In this document: positions 27,182 to 37,424 of the stretch, piece after piece
Position numbering within the stretch: position 1 is the first letter of the stretch
How the letters are laid out: every line of letters begins with the position of its first letter
Made by a program: the position numbers and the translations under genes
Assembly (NCBI GenBank): GCA_024229115.1
Contig: JAAEST010000103.1
Location: forward strand, 62,001-126,000
DNA from: Oligoflexia bacterium
GTDB lineage: Bacteria > Bdellovibrionota > Bacteriovoracia > Bacteriovoracales > Bacteriovoracaceae
Direction: 5' to 3'
DNA: 64,000 nucleotides
The notes under the pieces: generated by a model
The model's database searches: none
The model's input: only the letters and a program-made list of their open reading frames with translations
What the model was told of the DNA's origin: nothing

Positions 27182-29936
27182 GCAGAAATATTATTACTTG
27201 TTTATATCATTAGTAACTATAATGATCGTTTTGTCTGTGCCTGATGACGTAAAACTAGGCTCCCTATATTTTGAAAGTTATGAATATGAAAGAGCTTTTA
27301 GATTATTAAAGGGTGAAGACTTTAAAAATGTAAAAAAAATCCCAGCCCTTTTAAAAATAAAAGATTACTACAAAGTAGGTGGTAATATTCCAGATGCTGT
27401 TAAGGTCCAAGAAAGAGTTGTTGAGTTAAAGCCTAAAAGTCTTCCTGCAATTGAGGAGCTTGAAATTCTCTATAAGTGGAATGGAGATGTCGCTAAGTAT
27501 CTTAAGACGAAGGAAAAAAGAGCATCATTGCTGATAGGGAGTGAAGCCTATATTAAACTTCTTTTTGAAATTGCAAATGAATATCGTTGGTATAAGCTCC
27601 TACCTGACTCAAATAGGGTTTTCTATGAGGCTTATGAGACGGGACTTTTAAATCAAGATCAAAAGATACAAATTGTAGAATATCTTTTAGCGAGCAGACA
27701 GGTTGATCCTGCTATCGCTATTTTAAATGACCTTAAAAATGAGAGTATAGTATTTAGAAACTATCTCTTTGAAGCTTACTCACTGAAAAATCTAGTAGTA
27801 AAGGCTATTAAAGAAGGTGTTTTTCTTCTAACTAAGATTGATTATCCCCAATTTAATGTAAGAGACTTAGGTTGGTTTAGACATATAAAAACGCCTAATG
27901 AAGAGTCTTCAAAAGAATTAATTCCTGACATTACAGAACTATATAAGAAATTAAATGATAAGAAGCTTTATCGTGATGTTTTGATAGAAACTAACAAGCT
28001 TTATCCTAATGACATGAGGACTGTCATAGAGATTGCTTATCACTATTGGGATCAAGGATTAAAACAAGAGGCACTTAAATATTTTTATAAATTGAAGAAT
28101 GCACAGAAGAGAAGAATATTTTATTTCTTTGAAGCCGCAACTTATTTTAGAGATCAGGCTGACTTAGAAACTGCGAAATATTTTTTAGAAAAAGTAGTAA
28201 AGCTAACTCGAAAGAAAAAATATCTTAACGAGCTAGCACAAGTTTATGAAGAGCTTGGTATGAAAAAGAAGGCTCTCAAGTTATATTTAGAAATTTATAA
28301 GAAATTTGACTCAAGTTCATTTAGGTCGATTTTCGCTAGTGGTACTTTCTATGCTCAAAATGGTGGTACTCAATTACGATCGAATAGTGGATTTAATAAG
28401 GTCTATAAGGAAAAAATTAATTTAGAAAAGAAGATTATCTACTTAATGCAAGATCTGGGAGAATCTGAAAAAACTGAGCCTTTTTATAAAAGTATATTGG
28501 AAAAAAACCCACATGATGTCGAAGCTCTAAAAGGTTTAGGCTATATTTATATGACAAGAGGGGATGATAAGAAGTTTGAGTATTTTAGAAAAGCGTTAGA
28601 TGTTGATCCAACTGATGAAGACTCTCTACTTGTCATGGCAGATTATAATGTAAGTACAAAAAACTATGAAGTAGCAGACAGATATCTTAAGAAGCTTGAG
28701 AAAAAGAAAGAGTTACCATTTGTTTATGAGCTAAGATTCACCATCTTAAAAAATCTTGATTCGAGTCAGTTAGAAGACTTTTGTAATGAAGTGTATCAGA
28801 AGGATATAAGAGAATATAAATTTCCGATATATTCTTGCTATATCGAAGAAAAGAAATACGAAGAGGCATTTGTAATTGCTCAGGATGATTTTGAAAAATC
28901 AGAGAAAAATGAGAAAGATATTGTAAACTTTGTTTACATAGCGTCAGTATCAAAGAATTTTGATAAGGCCCAGGAGGCGATTGAACTAGCACGTTCAAAA
29001 GGTCAATATACAAGGGCAATTTATAAATCAGAACGTGAATTAGCGTTTTATATGAATGACGATAAACTTAAGAATGCGATTACGTTAAATACGTCTTTTA
29101 GATGGCAAGATAGCGAAGATCTAGACTTTATAAACACTAGGGTTGAAGTTGGAAAAAGAAAGAATGACTTCGAAATAAGTGCTATCTCTGAACAATACTT
29201 TTTTCGTGAAGTAGATAATAAGAAACTTTTCTTGAATGGTCTAGGGCTGTCTTACATTCAACCAACATATAAAGCTAAATATAGCTTATTAAATGCTTCT
29301 AAATCACAAGAGTCTTTTTTACATAAACTAGATATATCTCACTATTCCTCAAAACACTTCTTCTTGATTGCATTAAGTAAAAACGATTTTGAGTTTCCTG
29401 GCAAACGAGCAATGAAGGGAAATAATTCTAATAAAAATCAGATTCAACTGTACTATGAAACGAGTGAAGATAACGAAAGAGTTGTGCAACTTACTTCGAG
29501 TTTTAAAAATGTGACTCTATGGAACGATGAGAATTTTAATCACATATCTTTCTCTAGTCTTTATTGGTTTCCAACATTCTGGAAACTTTATTTTTCTCCA
29601 ATAGCTATTTATACAAAGAAAAACAGTAATGCACCTTTAATGGATGAATTGTATCAAGACGAATCAAAGGTTTATGGTTTGTTTGTGAGAAGAAGATGGG
29701 AGTTCATCGAAAGACTATTTCCTAGTAGTAATGTATTTTTGAAAGCAGGAATACTGGGAGATTTAGAGAATGATCTCGCACTAGGTGAGTTATGGGTCTT
29801 TGAATTGAATTTTGAAAGAGAAATAGGAATTAATAAAAATATAAACTTTAATTACAGACATGATCAATCACTTGAATCTGGAAGGGCCAGTGGAGAGATT
29901 GATCAGTTGAGTGTTAACTTAAATTATTGGTTTTAA
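27165..29936 (+). CDS. pelB: PelB-like TPR and outer-membrane barrel protein
   Basis: 923 residues. An N-terminal membrane anchor (about 8-25) is followed by many TPR repeats (about 28-620, for example ALKGLGYIYMTRGDDKKFEY) and a C-terminal beta-barrel (about 630-923) that ends in alternating strands and a terminal aromatic (LSVNLNYWF). In Pel systems PelB combines a periplasmic TPR scaffold that binds PelA with the outer-membrane pore for the polymer. Homology is by architecture and position; overall sequence is divergent and shorter than the 1190-residue Pseudomonas PelB. Confidence 0.78.
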   Translation: MIILYKQKYYYLFISLVTIMIVLSVPDDVKLGSLYFESYEYERAFRLLKGEDFKNVKKIPALLKIKDYYKVGGNIPDAVKVQERVVELKPKSLPAIEELEILYKWNGDVAKYLKTKEKRASLLIGSEAYIKLLFEIANEYRWYKLLPDSNRVFYEAYETGLLNQDQKIQIVEYLLASRQVDPAIAILNDLKNESIVFRNYLFEAYSLKNLVVKAIKEGVFLLTKIDYPQFNVRDLGWFRHIKTPNEESSKELIPDITELYKKLNDKKLYRDVLIETNKLYPNDMRTVIEIAYHYWDQGLKQEALKYFYKLKNAQKRRIFYFFEAATYFRDQADLETAKYFLEKVVKLTRKKKYLNELAQVYEELGMKKKALKLYLEIYKKFDSSSFRSIFASGTFYAQNGGTQLRSNSGFNKVYKEKINLEKKIIYLMQDLGESEKTEPFYKSILEKNPHDVEALKGLGYIYMTRGDDKKFEYFRKALDVDPTDEDSLLVMADYNVSTKNYEVADRYLKKLEKKKELPFVYELRFTILKNLDSSQLEDFCNEVYQKDIREYKFPIYSCYIEEKKYEEAFVIAQDDFEKSEKNEKDIVNFVYIASVSKNFDKAQEAIELARSKGQYTRAIYKSERELAFYMNDDKLKNAITLNTSFRWQDSEDLDFINTRVEVGKRKNDFEISAISEQYFFREVDNKKLFLNGLGLSYIQPTYKAKYSLLNASKSQESFLHKLDISHYSSKHFFLIALSKNDFEFPGKRAMKGNNSNKNQIQLYYETSEDNERVVQLTSSFKNVTLWNDENFNHISFSSLYWFPTFWKLYFSPIAIYTKKNSNAPLMDELYQDESKVYGLFVRRRWEFIERLFPSSNVFLKAGILGDLENDLALGELWVFELNFEREIGINKNINFNYRHDQSLESGRASGEIDQLSVNLNYWF

Positions 29937-29937
29937 T

Positions 29938-30303
29938 ATGAAGAAAATTTTAATTGTAGATGATTCTGAAGAGTTTAACTTTTTAATGATGAGTCTTTTC
30001 AAATTTCACAACTATGAAGTCATTACAAAAACTACTTCAGAAGAAGGTTGTAAGGCCATTGAGTCTGAAAAGTATGAAGTACTTATTGTTGACTATTTAT
30101 TAGGTGATGGTGATAACGGAATGGACATCTTAAGAAAATCAATTGAATCAGGGCCTAATAAAGAAACACCTAAAATTTTACTAACTGCAAAAGCATTAAA
30201 TGATGATGAGAAGGCTTTGGTTTCAAAATATGAAGCTATTTATTTATCAAAACCAATTATGCCTAATGACCTTTTTAGAAAGATTACGGAGCTTGTGAAT
30301 TGA
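29938..30303 (+). CDS. Single-domain response regulator (CheY-like) inside the pel operon
   Basis: 121 residues, one receiver domain only: acidic pocket IVDDSEE, phospho-acceptor Asp52 in LIVDYLLG, LTAKA and Lys105 in YLSKPIM. No output domain. It begins one base after pelB and runs into pelD, whose TTG start overlaps its stop. A receiver is not part of the standard pel set, so it suggests added phospho-control of the synthase, perhaps by one of the kinases encoded nearby. Confidence 0.9.
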   Translation: MKKILIVDDSEEFNFLMMSLFKFHNYEVITKTTSEEGCKAIESEKYEVLIVDYLLGDGDNGMDILRKSIESGPNKETPKILLTAKALNDDEKALVSKYEAIYLSKPIMPNDLFRKITELVN

Positions 30304-31598
30304 ATAAGTTAAAGAAAATTATTTCTTCAGACATTAGTGTAGTTATTGGATTACTTATTGTAATAGGAGTGATTTCTTCACTTGATGGGCAATACTCACT
30401 ATTAAGTCATAAGGCTAATCCCCATCCGCTTTTAATACTTTCGGTAATCTTTGCAGCTTACAGAGGATTAAGATTTGCACTTGTTTCCTCTGTTTTAATT
30501 AATATTCTTTATTTTTCTATACTCTTCATAACAATCGATTCAGATGCAGTACTAACTTATGTTACTGTAGAGTATTTAAAGACTCCGGTTTTAATATTTT
30601 TTATTTCTATAATAGTGGGAGAGTTTAAGCAAAGAACAATCGACAGAAACAATAAACTTAAACATGATATCGATGGTCGAGAGAGTGTGTTAAAATTATC
30701 ACGCGACGAGCTGAAGCTTCTGAATGAAGAAATTAAATCACTTCGTAAAAAATTAATTTTCAAAAAAGATTCACTGAATATTCTCATGGATATAGATCGA
30801 AATTTATCAGTTCGATCTACGGAAGATGTATTGAAAAATTTTATTTCTCTATTACATGAACACTTCTATGTGGAAAAAGCCGCGGCTTGGATAGAACTTA
30901 AGTCAGGGGAATTATTTCTTGTCGATGATCATAATACAATTGAAAGTGGAAAAAACTCTGCAATCTTTGGTGACGTATTGTATGGGGATTCTTCATTCAA
31001 TGTTATTGATGCTAAAAATCTTTTAGATGATTCTTATCGTGATCCACTTCTTGCAGGTGTTCTTGATATTGGTAGATATGGAAAATTTTGTTTTATTGTA
31101 AATAAAATACCATTTCTTCATTTTTCGAAACAGAATATTGAAGCAATTGAAATGTTAGCGAGCTGGGCTCAGAGACATTTGGAACGATTATATGAATTAA
31201 AAGATTTATCTCAGAACTTAGATATAGATCCTGAATTTGATATTTTAAAAAGAAAGTCATTCCTTTCTCAATTTGAAAATAATATTGAACAGGCCACGGT
31301 GTTTGAAAGAGATCTCTCTCTGATTAAAATAACATTTAATTCCCTTGGAGAATTGGCAAGAGACGATTTTAAGAAGATCTTATCGGTGAAAGCCAAGGAG
31401 TTAATGAGAGGAATGGATATTATTGGAGAGGGAGAAAAGAAGTCTCAGATCGTTATCTGTTATATTGGATCAATGGATGAAGCCAATAAGTTCTGTGAAT
31501 CTTTAAGAAGTAGTTTAGAAGATATCATGCAACTTGATATTGATAATGATGCTATTAATTTCTATATATTAAATCCATTCAAGGACAACTTTGTATAA
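30300..31598 (+). CDS. pelD: PelD-like c-di-GMP receptor (membrane, GAF and degenerate GGDEF)
   Basis: 432 residues from a TTG at 30300, with GGAG about 9 nt upstream. Four membrane segments (about 10-110), a coiled coil (about 120-160), a GAF domain (about 165-300) and a degenerate GGDEF domain (about 315-432). The GGDEF active motif is replaced by GEGEK, but the inhibitory-site motif RGMD (Arg370, Asp373) is intact just before it, in the place where PelD of Pseudomonas binds c-di-GMP. So polymer production is probably switched on by c-di-GMP. Lies between the receiver gene and pelE. Confidence 0.85.
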   Translation: MNKLKKIISSDISVVIGLLIVIGVISSLDGQYSLLSHKANPHPLLILSVIFAAYRGLRFALVSSVLINILYFSILFITIDSDAVLTYVTVEYLKTPVLIFFISIIVGEFKQRTIDRNNKLKHDIDGRESVLKLSRDELKLLNEEIKSLRKKLIFKKDSLNILMDIDRNLSVRSTEDVLKNFISLLHEHFYVEKAAAWIELKSGELFLVDDHNTIESGKNSAIFGDVLYGDSSFNVIDAKNLLDDSYRDPLLAGVLDIGRYGKFCFIVNKIPFLHFSKQNIEAIEMLASWAQRHLERLYELKDLSQNLDIDPEFDILKRKSFLSQFENNIEQATVFERDLSLIKITFNSLGELARDDFKKILSVKAKELMRGMDIIGEGEKKSQIVICYIGSMDEANKFCESLRSSLEDIMQLDIDNDAINFYILNPFKDNFV

Positions 31599-32622
31599 TA
31601 TGAAGGAAATTACCGTTTATACATTACGTATCTTAGTTATGGTAGGCTTTTACTTAATCAAACCTAGTGTTGCGATTATTGCCTTGGTTGTTAATCCTAT
31701 TTTAGCTATAGCTACTTTCATTTATCTTGTAAAAGATAAAAGTGAATGGTCTGCAATTTCGATTCTAATATTAGATCTATGTACGCCAATTATCGGGACA
31801 GTGGCGTATTTGATATTTTCGCTTTTGAAGTATAGTTATTCATTCTTTTTCAGATCGAAATATCTTGAATATGATGAGCTTCCTGTGCCTGAAACTCATT
31901 ATGAAGACTATACTGAAGATAATGATGCTTTAATAGTGATTAACGAGCAATTGAGACTTGATTCATCAATGAAAGATAAGTTTGAAGAGAGGCCTTATTA
32001 CGAAATTGTAAAAGGGGATGACAAGAAAGTTAAAGTATCTACGATTGATATCTTATCAGATATTAAAAGTAGACAAGCTGTAGGTTTGTTACAGAATTTT
32101 CTCGATGATTCTTTTTATGAAGTTCGTTATTTTGCAAACAATACTCTTGAGTCAATTGAAAAAAGTTTTTATCAATCGATAGAGAACTGTACAAAGAAAA
32201 TTGAAAAAGATTCCTCTTCTCATGAACTATTTGTGGAACGTGGTTTTGCTTATCTCGACTTTTGCGAAAGTAATTTACTTGATGATGAATCTAAGAAGTT
32301 TTTCTATGAAAAGGCTATCTATGACTTTATTTTTGCATTAGCTCTCGACCCGCATAACGAAAGGGCTTACCTTAAAGTTGTTCATATTTATCTTAATTTA
32401 AAAGATTATGAAAATGTTATTGAAATGGCTAGTCGTGTGATTGATATGGAAATTTCTGAAAAAACGAAAGACAAAATGCGTTTTTATATGATGGAAGCCT
32501 ATTTTGAATTACGAAATTTCAAAAAACTTAAAGAGGTTTTAGATACAATTGAAGGTGATAATGTAAACTTTGAAATATCCAGGCCTGCGATGGATTTTTG
32601 GAAGGGGGTCTCTTATGAGTAG
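31591..32622 (+). CDS. pelE: PelE-like membrane TPR protein
   Basis: 343 residues from a TTG at 31591, well spaced from AAGGA; an ATG at 31600 is the alternative. Membrane helices at the N-terminus (about 10-85) and TPR-like helices in the second half (ALDPHNERAYLKVVHIYLNL). PelE is an inner-membrane protein that assembles the synthase with PelD and PelF. Overlaps pelD by 8 bases and the HEAT-repeat gene by 8 bases. Confidence 0.75.
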   Translation: MYNMKEITVYTLRILVMVGFYLIKPSVAIIALVVNPILAIATFIYLVKDKSEWSAISILILDLCTPIIGTVAYLIFSLLKYSYSFFFRSKYLEYDELPVPETHYEDYTEDNDALIVINEQLRLDSSMKDKFEERPYYEIVKGDDKKVKVSTIDILSDIKSRQAVGLLQNFLDDSFYEVRYFANNTLESIEKSFYQSIENCTKKIEKDSSSHELFVERGFAYLDFCESNLLDDESKKFFYEKAIYDFIFALALDPHNERAYLKVVHIYLNLKDYENVIEMASRVIDMEISEKTKDKMRFYMMEAYFELRNFKKLKEVLDTIEGDNVNFEISRPAMDFWKGVSYE

Positions 32623-34549
32623 ACCTCAAGTTGTTGATTTAAAGAATACGAAGTGGAAAATTAAGTCAGATGCTATTTTCTATTACAAGAATTTATCGTC
32701 AATTAAAGAGGTGACTCTTTTTTATAAGGAAGTGATTCGCTTAAATGATGAAATTATTAGTGGTTATTATGTTCGATTTTCTGAGGATTATCTAAAATCA
32801 GATGATGGAATCTTTATTTCAACAGTTGTTGAAAACCTAATTAAGTTATCATCTTTCTCTAAGTCGAATAAAAAGCTTATATGGAGAATCGTTAAATCCT
32901 ATTTTGGTGATCCCAAAAATATTCGTTATGTAAAAATCCTTTCCCTTCAAAACTGTTTTATGAAGTCTCAGGGGGAAGGGAGACTTCTTCTCACAAAGAT
33001 AATCGGAACTAATAAGTTTATAGAACTTGTTCCTCAAGTTTTAAGGAATTTTAGGTTACTTGATGAAGAAATTCTTTATTTTTCGATACAGGTCTTTGTG
33101 AACTTTAATGATAAAAGGGCAAATCCTTTTATTCGTGGCTTCTTAAAATCTAAAAATGCCAACTTGAGGAAAGCTGCCATTCTTGCTCTTGGTAAAATTG
33201 GTGGAATTATTGATTATTATCCTCTGTGGAAAGAGCTGAAGAAAAGAGATGAATTAGCATTGGATATTCTTAGCTCACTTTGTAAAATATTGCCTATCAC
33301 TTCAAGTGCATTAATTAAGTTTGTCCATAATAATTTCGATAATAAAACCATTCATAATCCTCGTTTTTTTAGGATTACAGCAGATTTTCCATATTCAAAG
33401 AATATAGATTTTCTAATTTTTAGTTTTTTAAATTTAGAAAATGAAAAGATTGTATTTATTATTGAAATGTATTTAAGAGAATTAAATCAAAAAGTAGTGC
33501 TTACTCGATTAATTAGCTCCTATGAACAGTTAGATGCAAGATTAAAACTTAGATTATTACAGTATCTATCAGAGTCTTCTTCGAAAGATATTCTTCCATT
33601 TTTAAAGAGAGAGTTTTTATCGGAAGAGGAAATCGTTATTAAAACAATGCTTTTAGAAATATTGAGAGATTATTCTGATCGTGATGTTTTCCTTTTTATG
33701 TTGGATAACCTTAAAAAAGAATACAGCCCTCTTTCATATTATTATGTAAGTTACCTTCTGAAATATAATATGAAAGATCTTGAAGAGAATCTTGAATTAA
33801 TTTTTTCAACAATAGAAGGATATAATAATGAGCTTCTATATGAGGTAGCTTTAAGTGACATAATGACAAGAAGTGAGTTGTTTAGGAACAAACAAGCAAT
33901 TATGAGTTTTGTTCAAAACGCACTTGTTAATTCTAATCAAAGAATACAGTATCTCGCTTTAAAGGCCCTGGGGAAACTTGGAAATATTGAATATTTTGAT
34001 CACTTGCGTGTCTTAGTTGATAAAAGTGACACTAAAGGGGTTCTTTTTGAACAAGCATCTATCTCTCTGTGGAAGATTATTCAAAATAATCCAAAGATAG
34101 TTATAAATGATAAGGATATTATCAATCATCCTGCCATGCTTAAGTACATAAAGCCTGATAAAATTAAAAGTGATCTTATTGAAACAGTATTCTCTATTGT
34201 TAATCTCACAGAAGAGGATGGGAATTATTATTTCTTAGATCGGTTTTTTCATCGTGTATTTGAAGATGACAGATTATTAGAAGCCATCTCTAAGCAAGAA
34301 GCGGGTCTCTCAATATTGTTACATTTTTCTATTAAGCATAAATATCTTATTCCTTCAAAAATGTGGAAGAAAATTGATTACTATATAGCTCAAAGCTCAG
34401 ATTATAATATTTTAGCTAATTACTATCGTTTAATGTCACTTAATAATAGAACATTAAGTATTGAAGACTTCCATCGAGTTTCTCAATTACATAGTTGGGG
34501 GTATGGAGTTACTTCTGTTTTTTCAAATATCATAGGAGAATTAAGATGA
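32615..34549 (+). CDS. HEAT-repeat protein inserted in the pel operon
   Basis: 644 residues from the ATG at 32615, preceded by GGAAGGGGG; an upstream in-frame codon at 32570 lies inside pelE. No signal peptide or membrane helix. HEAT-type repeats can be seen at about 180-215 (NANLRKAAILALGKIGG) and about 445-490 (NQRIQYLALKALGKLGN), with helical repeats between. HEAT proteins are scaffolds. No such protein belongs to the canonical pelABCDEFG set; the small lipoprotein PelC is absent from the operon, but a cytoplasmic HEAT protein could not simply replace it. It overlaps pelF by 3 bases. Confidence 0.75.
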   Translation: MSRPQVVDLKNTKWKIKSDAIFYYKNLSSIKEVTLFYKEVIRLNDEIISGYYVRFSEDYLKSDDGIFISTVVENLIKLSSFSKSNKKLIWRIVKSYFGDPKNIRYVKILSLQNCFMKSQGEGRLLLTKIIGTNKFIELVPQVLRNFRLLDEEILYFSIQVFVNFNDKRANPFIRGFLKSKNANLRKAAILALGKIGGIIDYYPLWKELKKRDELALDILSSLCKILPITSSALIKFVHNNFDNKTIHNPRFFRITADFPYSKNIDFLIFSFLNLENEKIVFIIEMYLRELNQKVVLTRLISSYEQLDARLKLRLLQYLSESSSKDILPFLKREFLSEEEIVIKTMLLEILRDYSDRDVFLFMLDNLKKEYSPLSYYYVSYLLKYNMKDLEENLELIFSTIEGYNNELLYEVALSDIMTRSELFRNKQAIMSFVQNALVNSNQRIQYLALKALGKLGNIEYFDHLRVLVDKSDTKGVLFEQASISLWKIIQNNPKIVINDKDIINHPAMLKYIKPDKIKSDLIETVFSIVNLTEEDGNYYFLDRFFHRVFEDDRLLEAISKQEAGLSILLHFSIKHKYLIPSKMWKKIDYYIAQSSDYNILANYYRLMSLNNRTLSIEDFHRVSQLHSWGYGVTSVFSNIIGELR

Positions 34550-36024
34550 GTGACGTTTGCTTAATTCTTGAAGGTACTTATCCTTATGTAACTGGGGGAG
34601 TTAGTTCTGTAGTTCATGATACGATAAAAAGAACTCCTCAAATAAGCTACTCTATTCTCTATGTAGGGGCTAAAAAATCTGATATTGCTGAAGTTAAATA
34701 CCCTCTTCCTTCTAATGTTCGCTATGTAAAAGAAGTTTTCCTTTATGACTATGAAATAGAAGGAAATATTACTGAATCAGATATGCCTCTTGATTTGATT
34801 AGAAATTTTCATAATAAATTAGATCATAATGATAAGTATGAGCTATTTGCTGAAATGTTCGGGCATTTATTTGATAACACTGAGTTTAATCCTTTTAGTG
34901 TTTTTGATTCCAAAGACTCTTGGGACTTTATCGAATCTATTTATAACATGAGGTTCTCTAAAGAGCTGAATAAACCTAGTTTTTTAGATTTTTTCTATCA
35001 GTGGAGATTCACTCACTATCCTCTCTTTAAGGCCTTGAGTAGTGAAATTCCTAGAGCTTCAGTTTATCATTGCCTTTCGACTGGTTATGCTGGTCTCGTT
35101 GGTGTAGCTGCTAAACTTAAAACTGGAAAGCCACTACTACTAACAGAGCATGGAATCTATTCTCATGAAAGAGAGATTGAAATATTACTTTCTGATTGGA
35201 TTCAAGAAAGGGACTCTGAGTTAGTGCCAATCGGTGACTTAGGTTTTTTTAAAAACTGGTGGATTAAGTTATTTCATTTTATGTCAGATATTACTTATCA
35301 CTTTTCAGATGTTATTACGACATTGCATGAGAAGAACTTGCAGAGGCAAGTTCAGTATGGTGCAAGTCCTGAAAAGATAGAGATCCTACCAAATGGTATA
35401 GATACTCAAGTTTTTAAAGATATTGTTAAAGATAATGATAAAGAAAAGAAGGTCATAGGATTCATCGGAAGAGTAGTTCCTATCAAAGATATTAAGACTC
35501 TTTTGAAGGCCATCTCCGCAACTTACAGGTCGTATAAAAATATAGAGGTTTTAATAATGGGGCCTTTTGAAGAGGACCCTGATTATTTTAACGAATGTAA
35601 GCAGATGGTAAATATTTTTGAGCTTGAGAATGTGATTAAGTTTACAGGACGAGTAAATATAAAAGACTATTTGGGAAAGATAGATATTTGTGTTCTTACA
35701 AGTATTAGTGAAGGCCAACCGATGGTTCTTCTTGAGTGTTTTGCCTGTGGTATTCCTGCTGTCGTTACTGATGTTGGAAGTTGTCGTGAAATGATTTACG
35801 GACTTAAGGGAAGAGACGAGCATTTAGGTAAGTGTGGTGAAGTCGTTCCATTTGGAAAGCCAGATCTCTTCGCTCAAATGCTATTGAAAATTTTGAACGA
35901 TGAAGAATTACAAAAAAAATATGGTGAAGTCGCTATTGAGCGAGTGAAGAATTATTATAGTGTGCACGATACGATATCAGCTTATGTTGACATGTATACG
36001 AAACATATAAATAAGAGTGTGTAA
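34546..36024 (+). CDS. pelF: PelF glycosyltransferase
   Basis: 492 residues from the ATG at 34546 (GGAG 8 nt upstream, ATGA overlap with the HEAT gene). The N-terminus CLILEGTYPYVTGGVSSVVH is the PelF signature; the GT4 C-terminal half shows IGFIGRVVPIKDIKTLLKA and the nucleotide-sugar binding loop ISEGQPMVLLECFACGIPAV with the EX7E pair. PelF is the cytoplasmic polymerase, using UDP-GalNAc in the known systems. Confidence 0.95.
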   Translation: MSDVCLILEGTYPYVTGGVSSVVHDTIKRTPQISYSILYVGAKKSDIAEVKYPLPSNVRYVKEVFLYDYEIEGNITESDMPLDLIRNFHNKLDHNDKYELFAEMFGHLFDNTEFNPFSVFDSKDSWDFIESIYNMRFSKELNKPSFLDFFYQWRFTHYPLFKALSSEIPRASVYHCLSTGYAGLVGVAAKLKTGKPLLLTEHGIYSHEREIEILLSDWIQERDSELVPIGDLGFFKNWWIKLFHFMSDITYHFSDVITTLHEKNLQRQVQYGASPEKIEILPNGIDTQVFKDIVKDNDKEKKVIGFIGRVVPIKDIKTLLKAISATYRSYKNIEVLIMGPFEEDPDYFNECKQMVNIFELENVIKFTGRVNIKDYLGKIDICVLTSISEGQPMVLLECFACGIPAVVTDVGSCREMIYGLKGRDEHLGKCGEVVPFGKPDLFAQMLLKILNDEELQKKYGEVAIERVKNYYSVHDTISAYVDMYTKHINKSV

Positions 36025-37424
36025 TGGCCGGAGTAGGTTTTAAGTTAACGAAATACTTTTCAAAAAGTAATGTTTCAGGAAATCTGAGAGGGGCACTCTA
36101 TTCTGTTATTATTTCCTCAGGACCATGGTTAATCACTGTACTCGCAGTTGCCTTTGTGACTCTGATATCCCAAAGATTTCTTGGTCAACAAGATTTAAAG
36201 ATCTTTAGAGCCATCATTTGTTACACATATGCAGTATCATTAATTATTTTTGGCTTCATTGAAATGCCAGTGACAAGGTATCTCGCAGATAAATTATTTA
36301 TTCATGATGTGTATACCTTTAAAAATCTCTACCTTTTTATTGGTGCTATTATTACTGCTATTTTAACGATCTTTGGTTTGGTTTTTTACAGTATTACTTT
36401 TCCAGAAGATTTTCTAATGCAGCTTTTAGGGACATACTTTCTAGTTTTTGTAGCACTTATTTGGCTAGCAATGATTTTTCTTTCAGCAGCGAAGAACTTT
36501 CATCCAATAATTATTAGTTTCCTTCTCGGGGGACTAATTTCCGTTGGCCTAAGTATGTATCTAGGTCAAGAACATGGTCTTGTTGGTTGCTTATTTGGTT
36601 TTGTGGCGGGGCAAGCTTTTACTGCACTTTCTTTGGGAGCTTCTCTATTTTTAGAGTTTAAGGGACAGCAATACCATTCATATGAAATTACAAACTACTT
36701 TAAAAATAATAAGACACTTGTTTTTGTTGGATTATTTTATTATCTGGGAATTTGGGCCGACAAAGCAGTTTTTTGGTACACAGATGTTGGCCAAAAGGTT
36801 GTAGGATTACTCTACACTAATCAGTACTATGATACGGCAATGTTTATTGCTTATCTCTCCATCGTTCCAACATTGGCTGTTTTTCTAGTGAAGGTCGAAA
36901 CAGATTTCTATATTCAATATAGTTATTACTTTAATTCAATTCTTAATAAGAAATCATTACCATTTTTAAATCAGGCGAGAGGAGATATTGTTCGAAGTCT
37001 TCGTGAAGCGATTTCCTCACTTTATAAAATTCAGGTTGCAGTAACTCTTCCTTTATGGATTTTTGCTGAACAAATTATCAAAGTTTTAAATTTGCCTGGA
37101 TTGATGGAGCCGATTTTCAAATTTGGAATTATTGGAGCCTTCCTCCAAGGTAACTTTTTAATTTTTAATATTATTCTATTGTATTTTGAAAGAAGTCGAC
37201 TTGTTTTAAAAAACTACTCGATATTCTTTGTTACTAACTTTGCTTTTAGTCTTATTAGTGTGAACATCAGTGAAAAAGTACACGGGCTAGGATATGTTGC
37301 TTCGTGTTTTCTTGTGGCAATTATTTCTTATACAGATCTTAATAAAACTTTAAATGAATTACATATGAGAACTTTTTTGGGACAATCATTAGATCAAAGG
37401 GATATGGTCGACTTTAAGTTATGA
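36024..37424 (+). CDS. pelG: PelG polysaccharide transporter
   Basis: 466 residues, about 12 membrane helices. The start MAGVGFKLTKYF with NLRGALYSVIISSGPWLIT is typical of PelG, a MATE/Wzx-like inner-membrane protein that works with PelD, PelE and PelF in polymer export. ATG overlaps the pelF stop by one base; the next gene overlaps by 4. Confidence 0.93.
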   Translation: MAGVGFKLTKYFSKSNVSGNLRGALYSVIISSGPWLITVLAVAFVTLISQRFLGQQDLKIFRAIICYTYAVSLIIFGFIEMPVTRYLADKLFIHDVYTFKNLYLFIGAIITAILTIFGLVFYSITFPEDFLMQLLGTYFLVFVALIWLAMIFLSAAKNFHPIIISFLLGGLISVGLSMYLGQEHGLVGCLFGFVAGQAFTALSLGASLFLEFKGQQYHSYEITNYFKNNKTLVFVGLFYYLGIWADKAVFWYTDVGQKVVGLLYTNQYYDTAMFIAYLSIVPTLAVFLVKVETDFYIQYSYYFNSILNKKSLPFLNQARGDIVRSLREAISSLYKIQVAVTLPLWIFAEQIIKVLNLPGLMEPIFKFGIIGAFLQGNFLIFNIILLYFERSRLVLKNYSIFFVTNFAFSLISVNISEKVHGLGYVASCFLVAIISYTDLNKTLNELHMRTFLGQSLDQRDMVDFKL

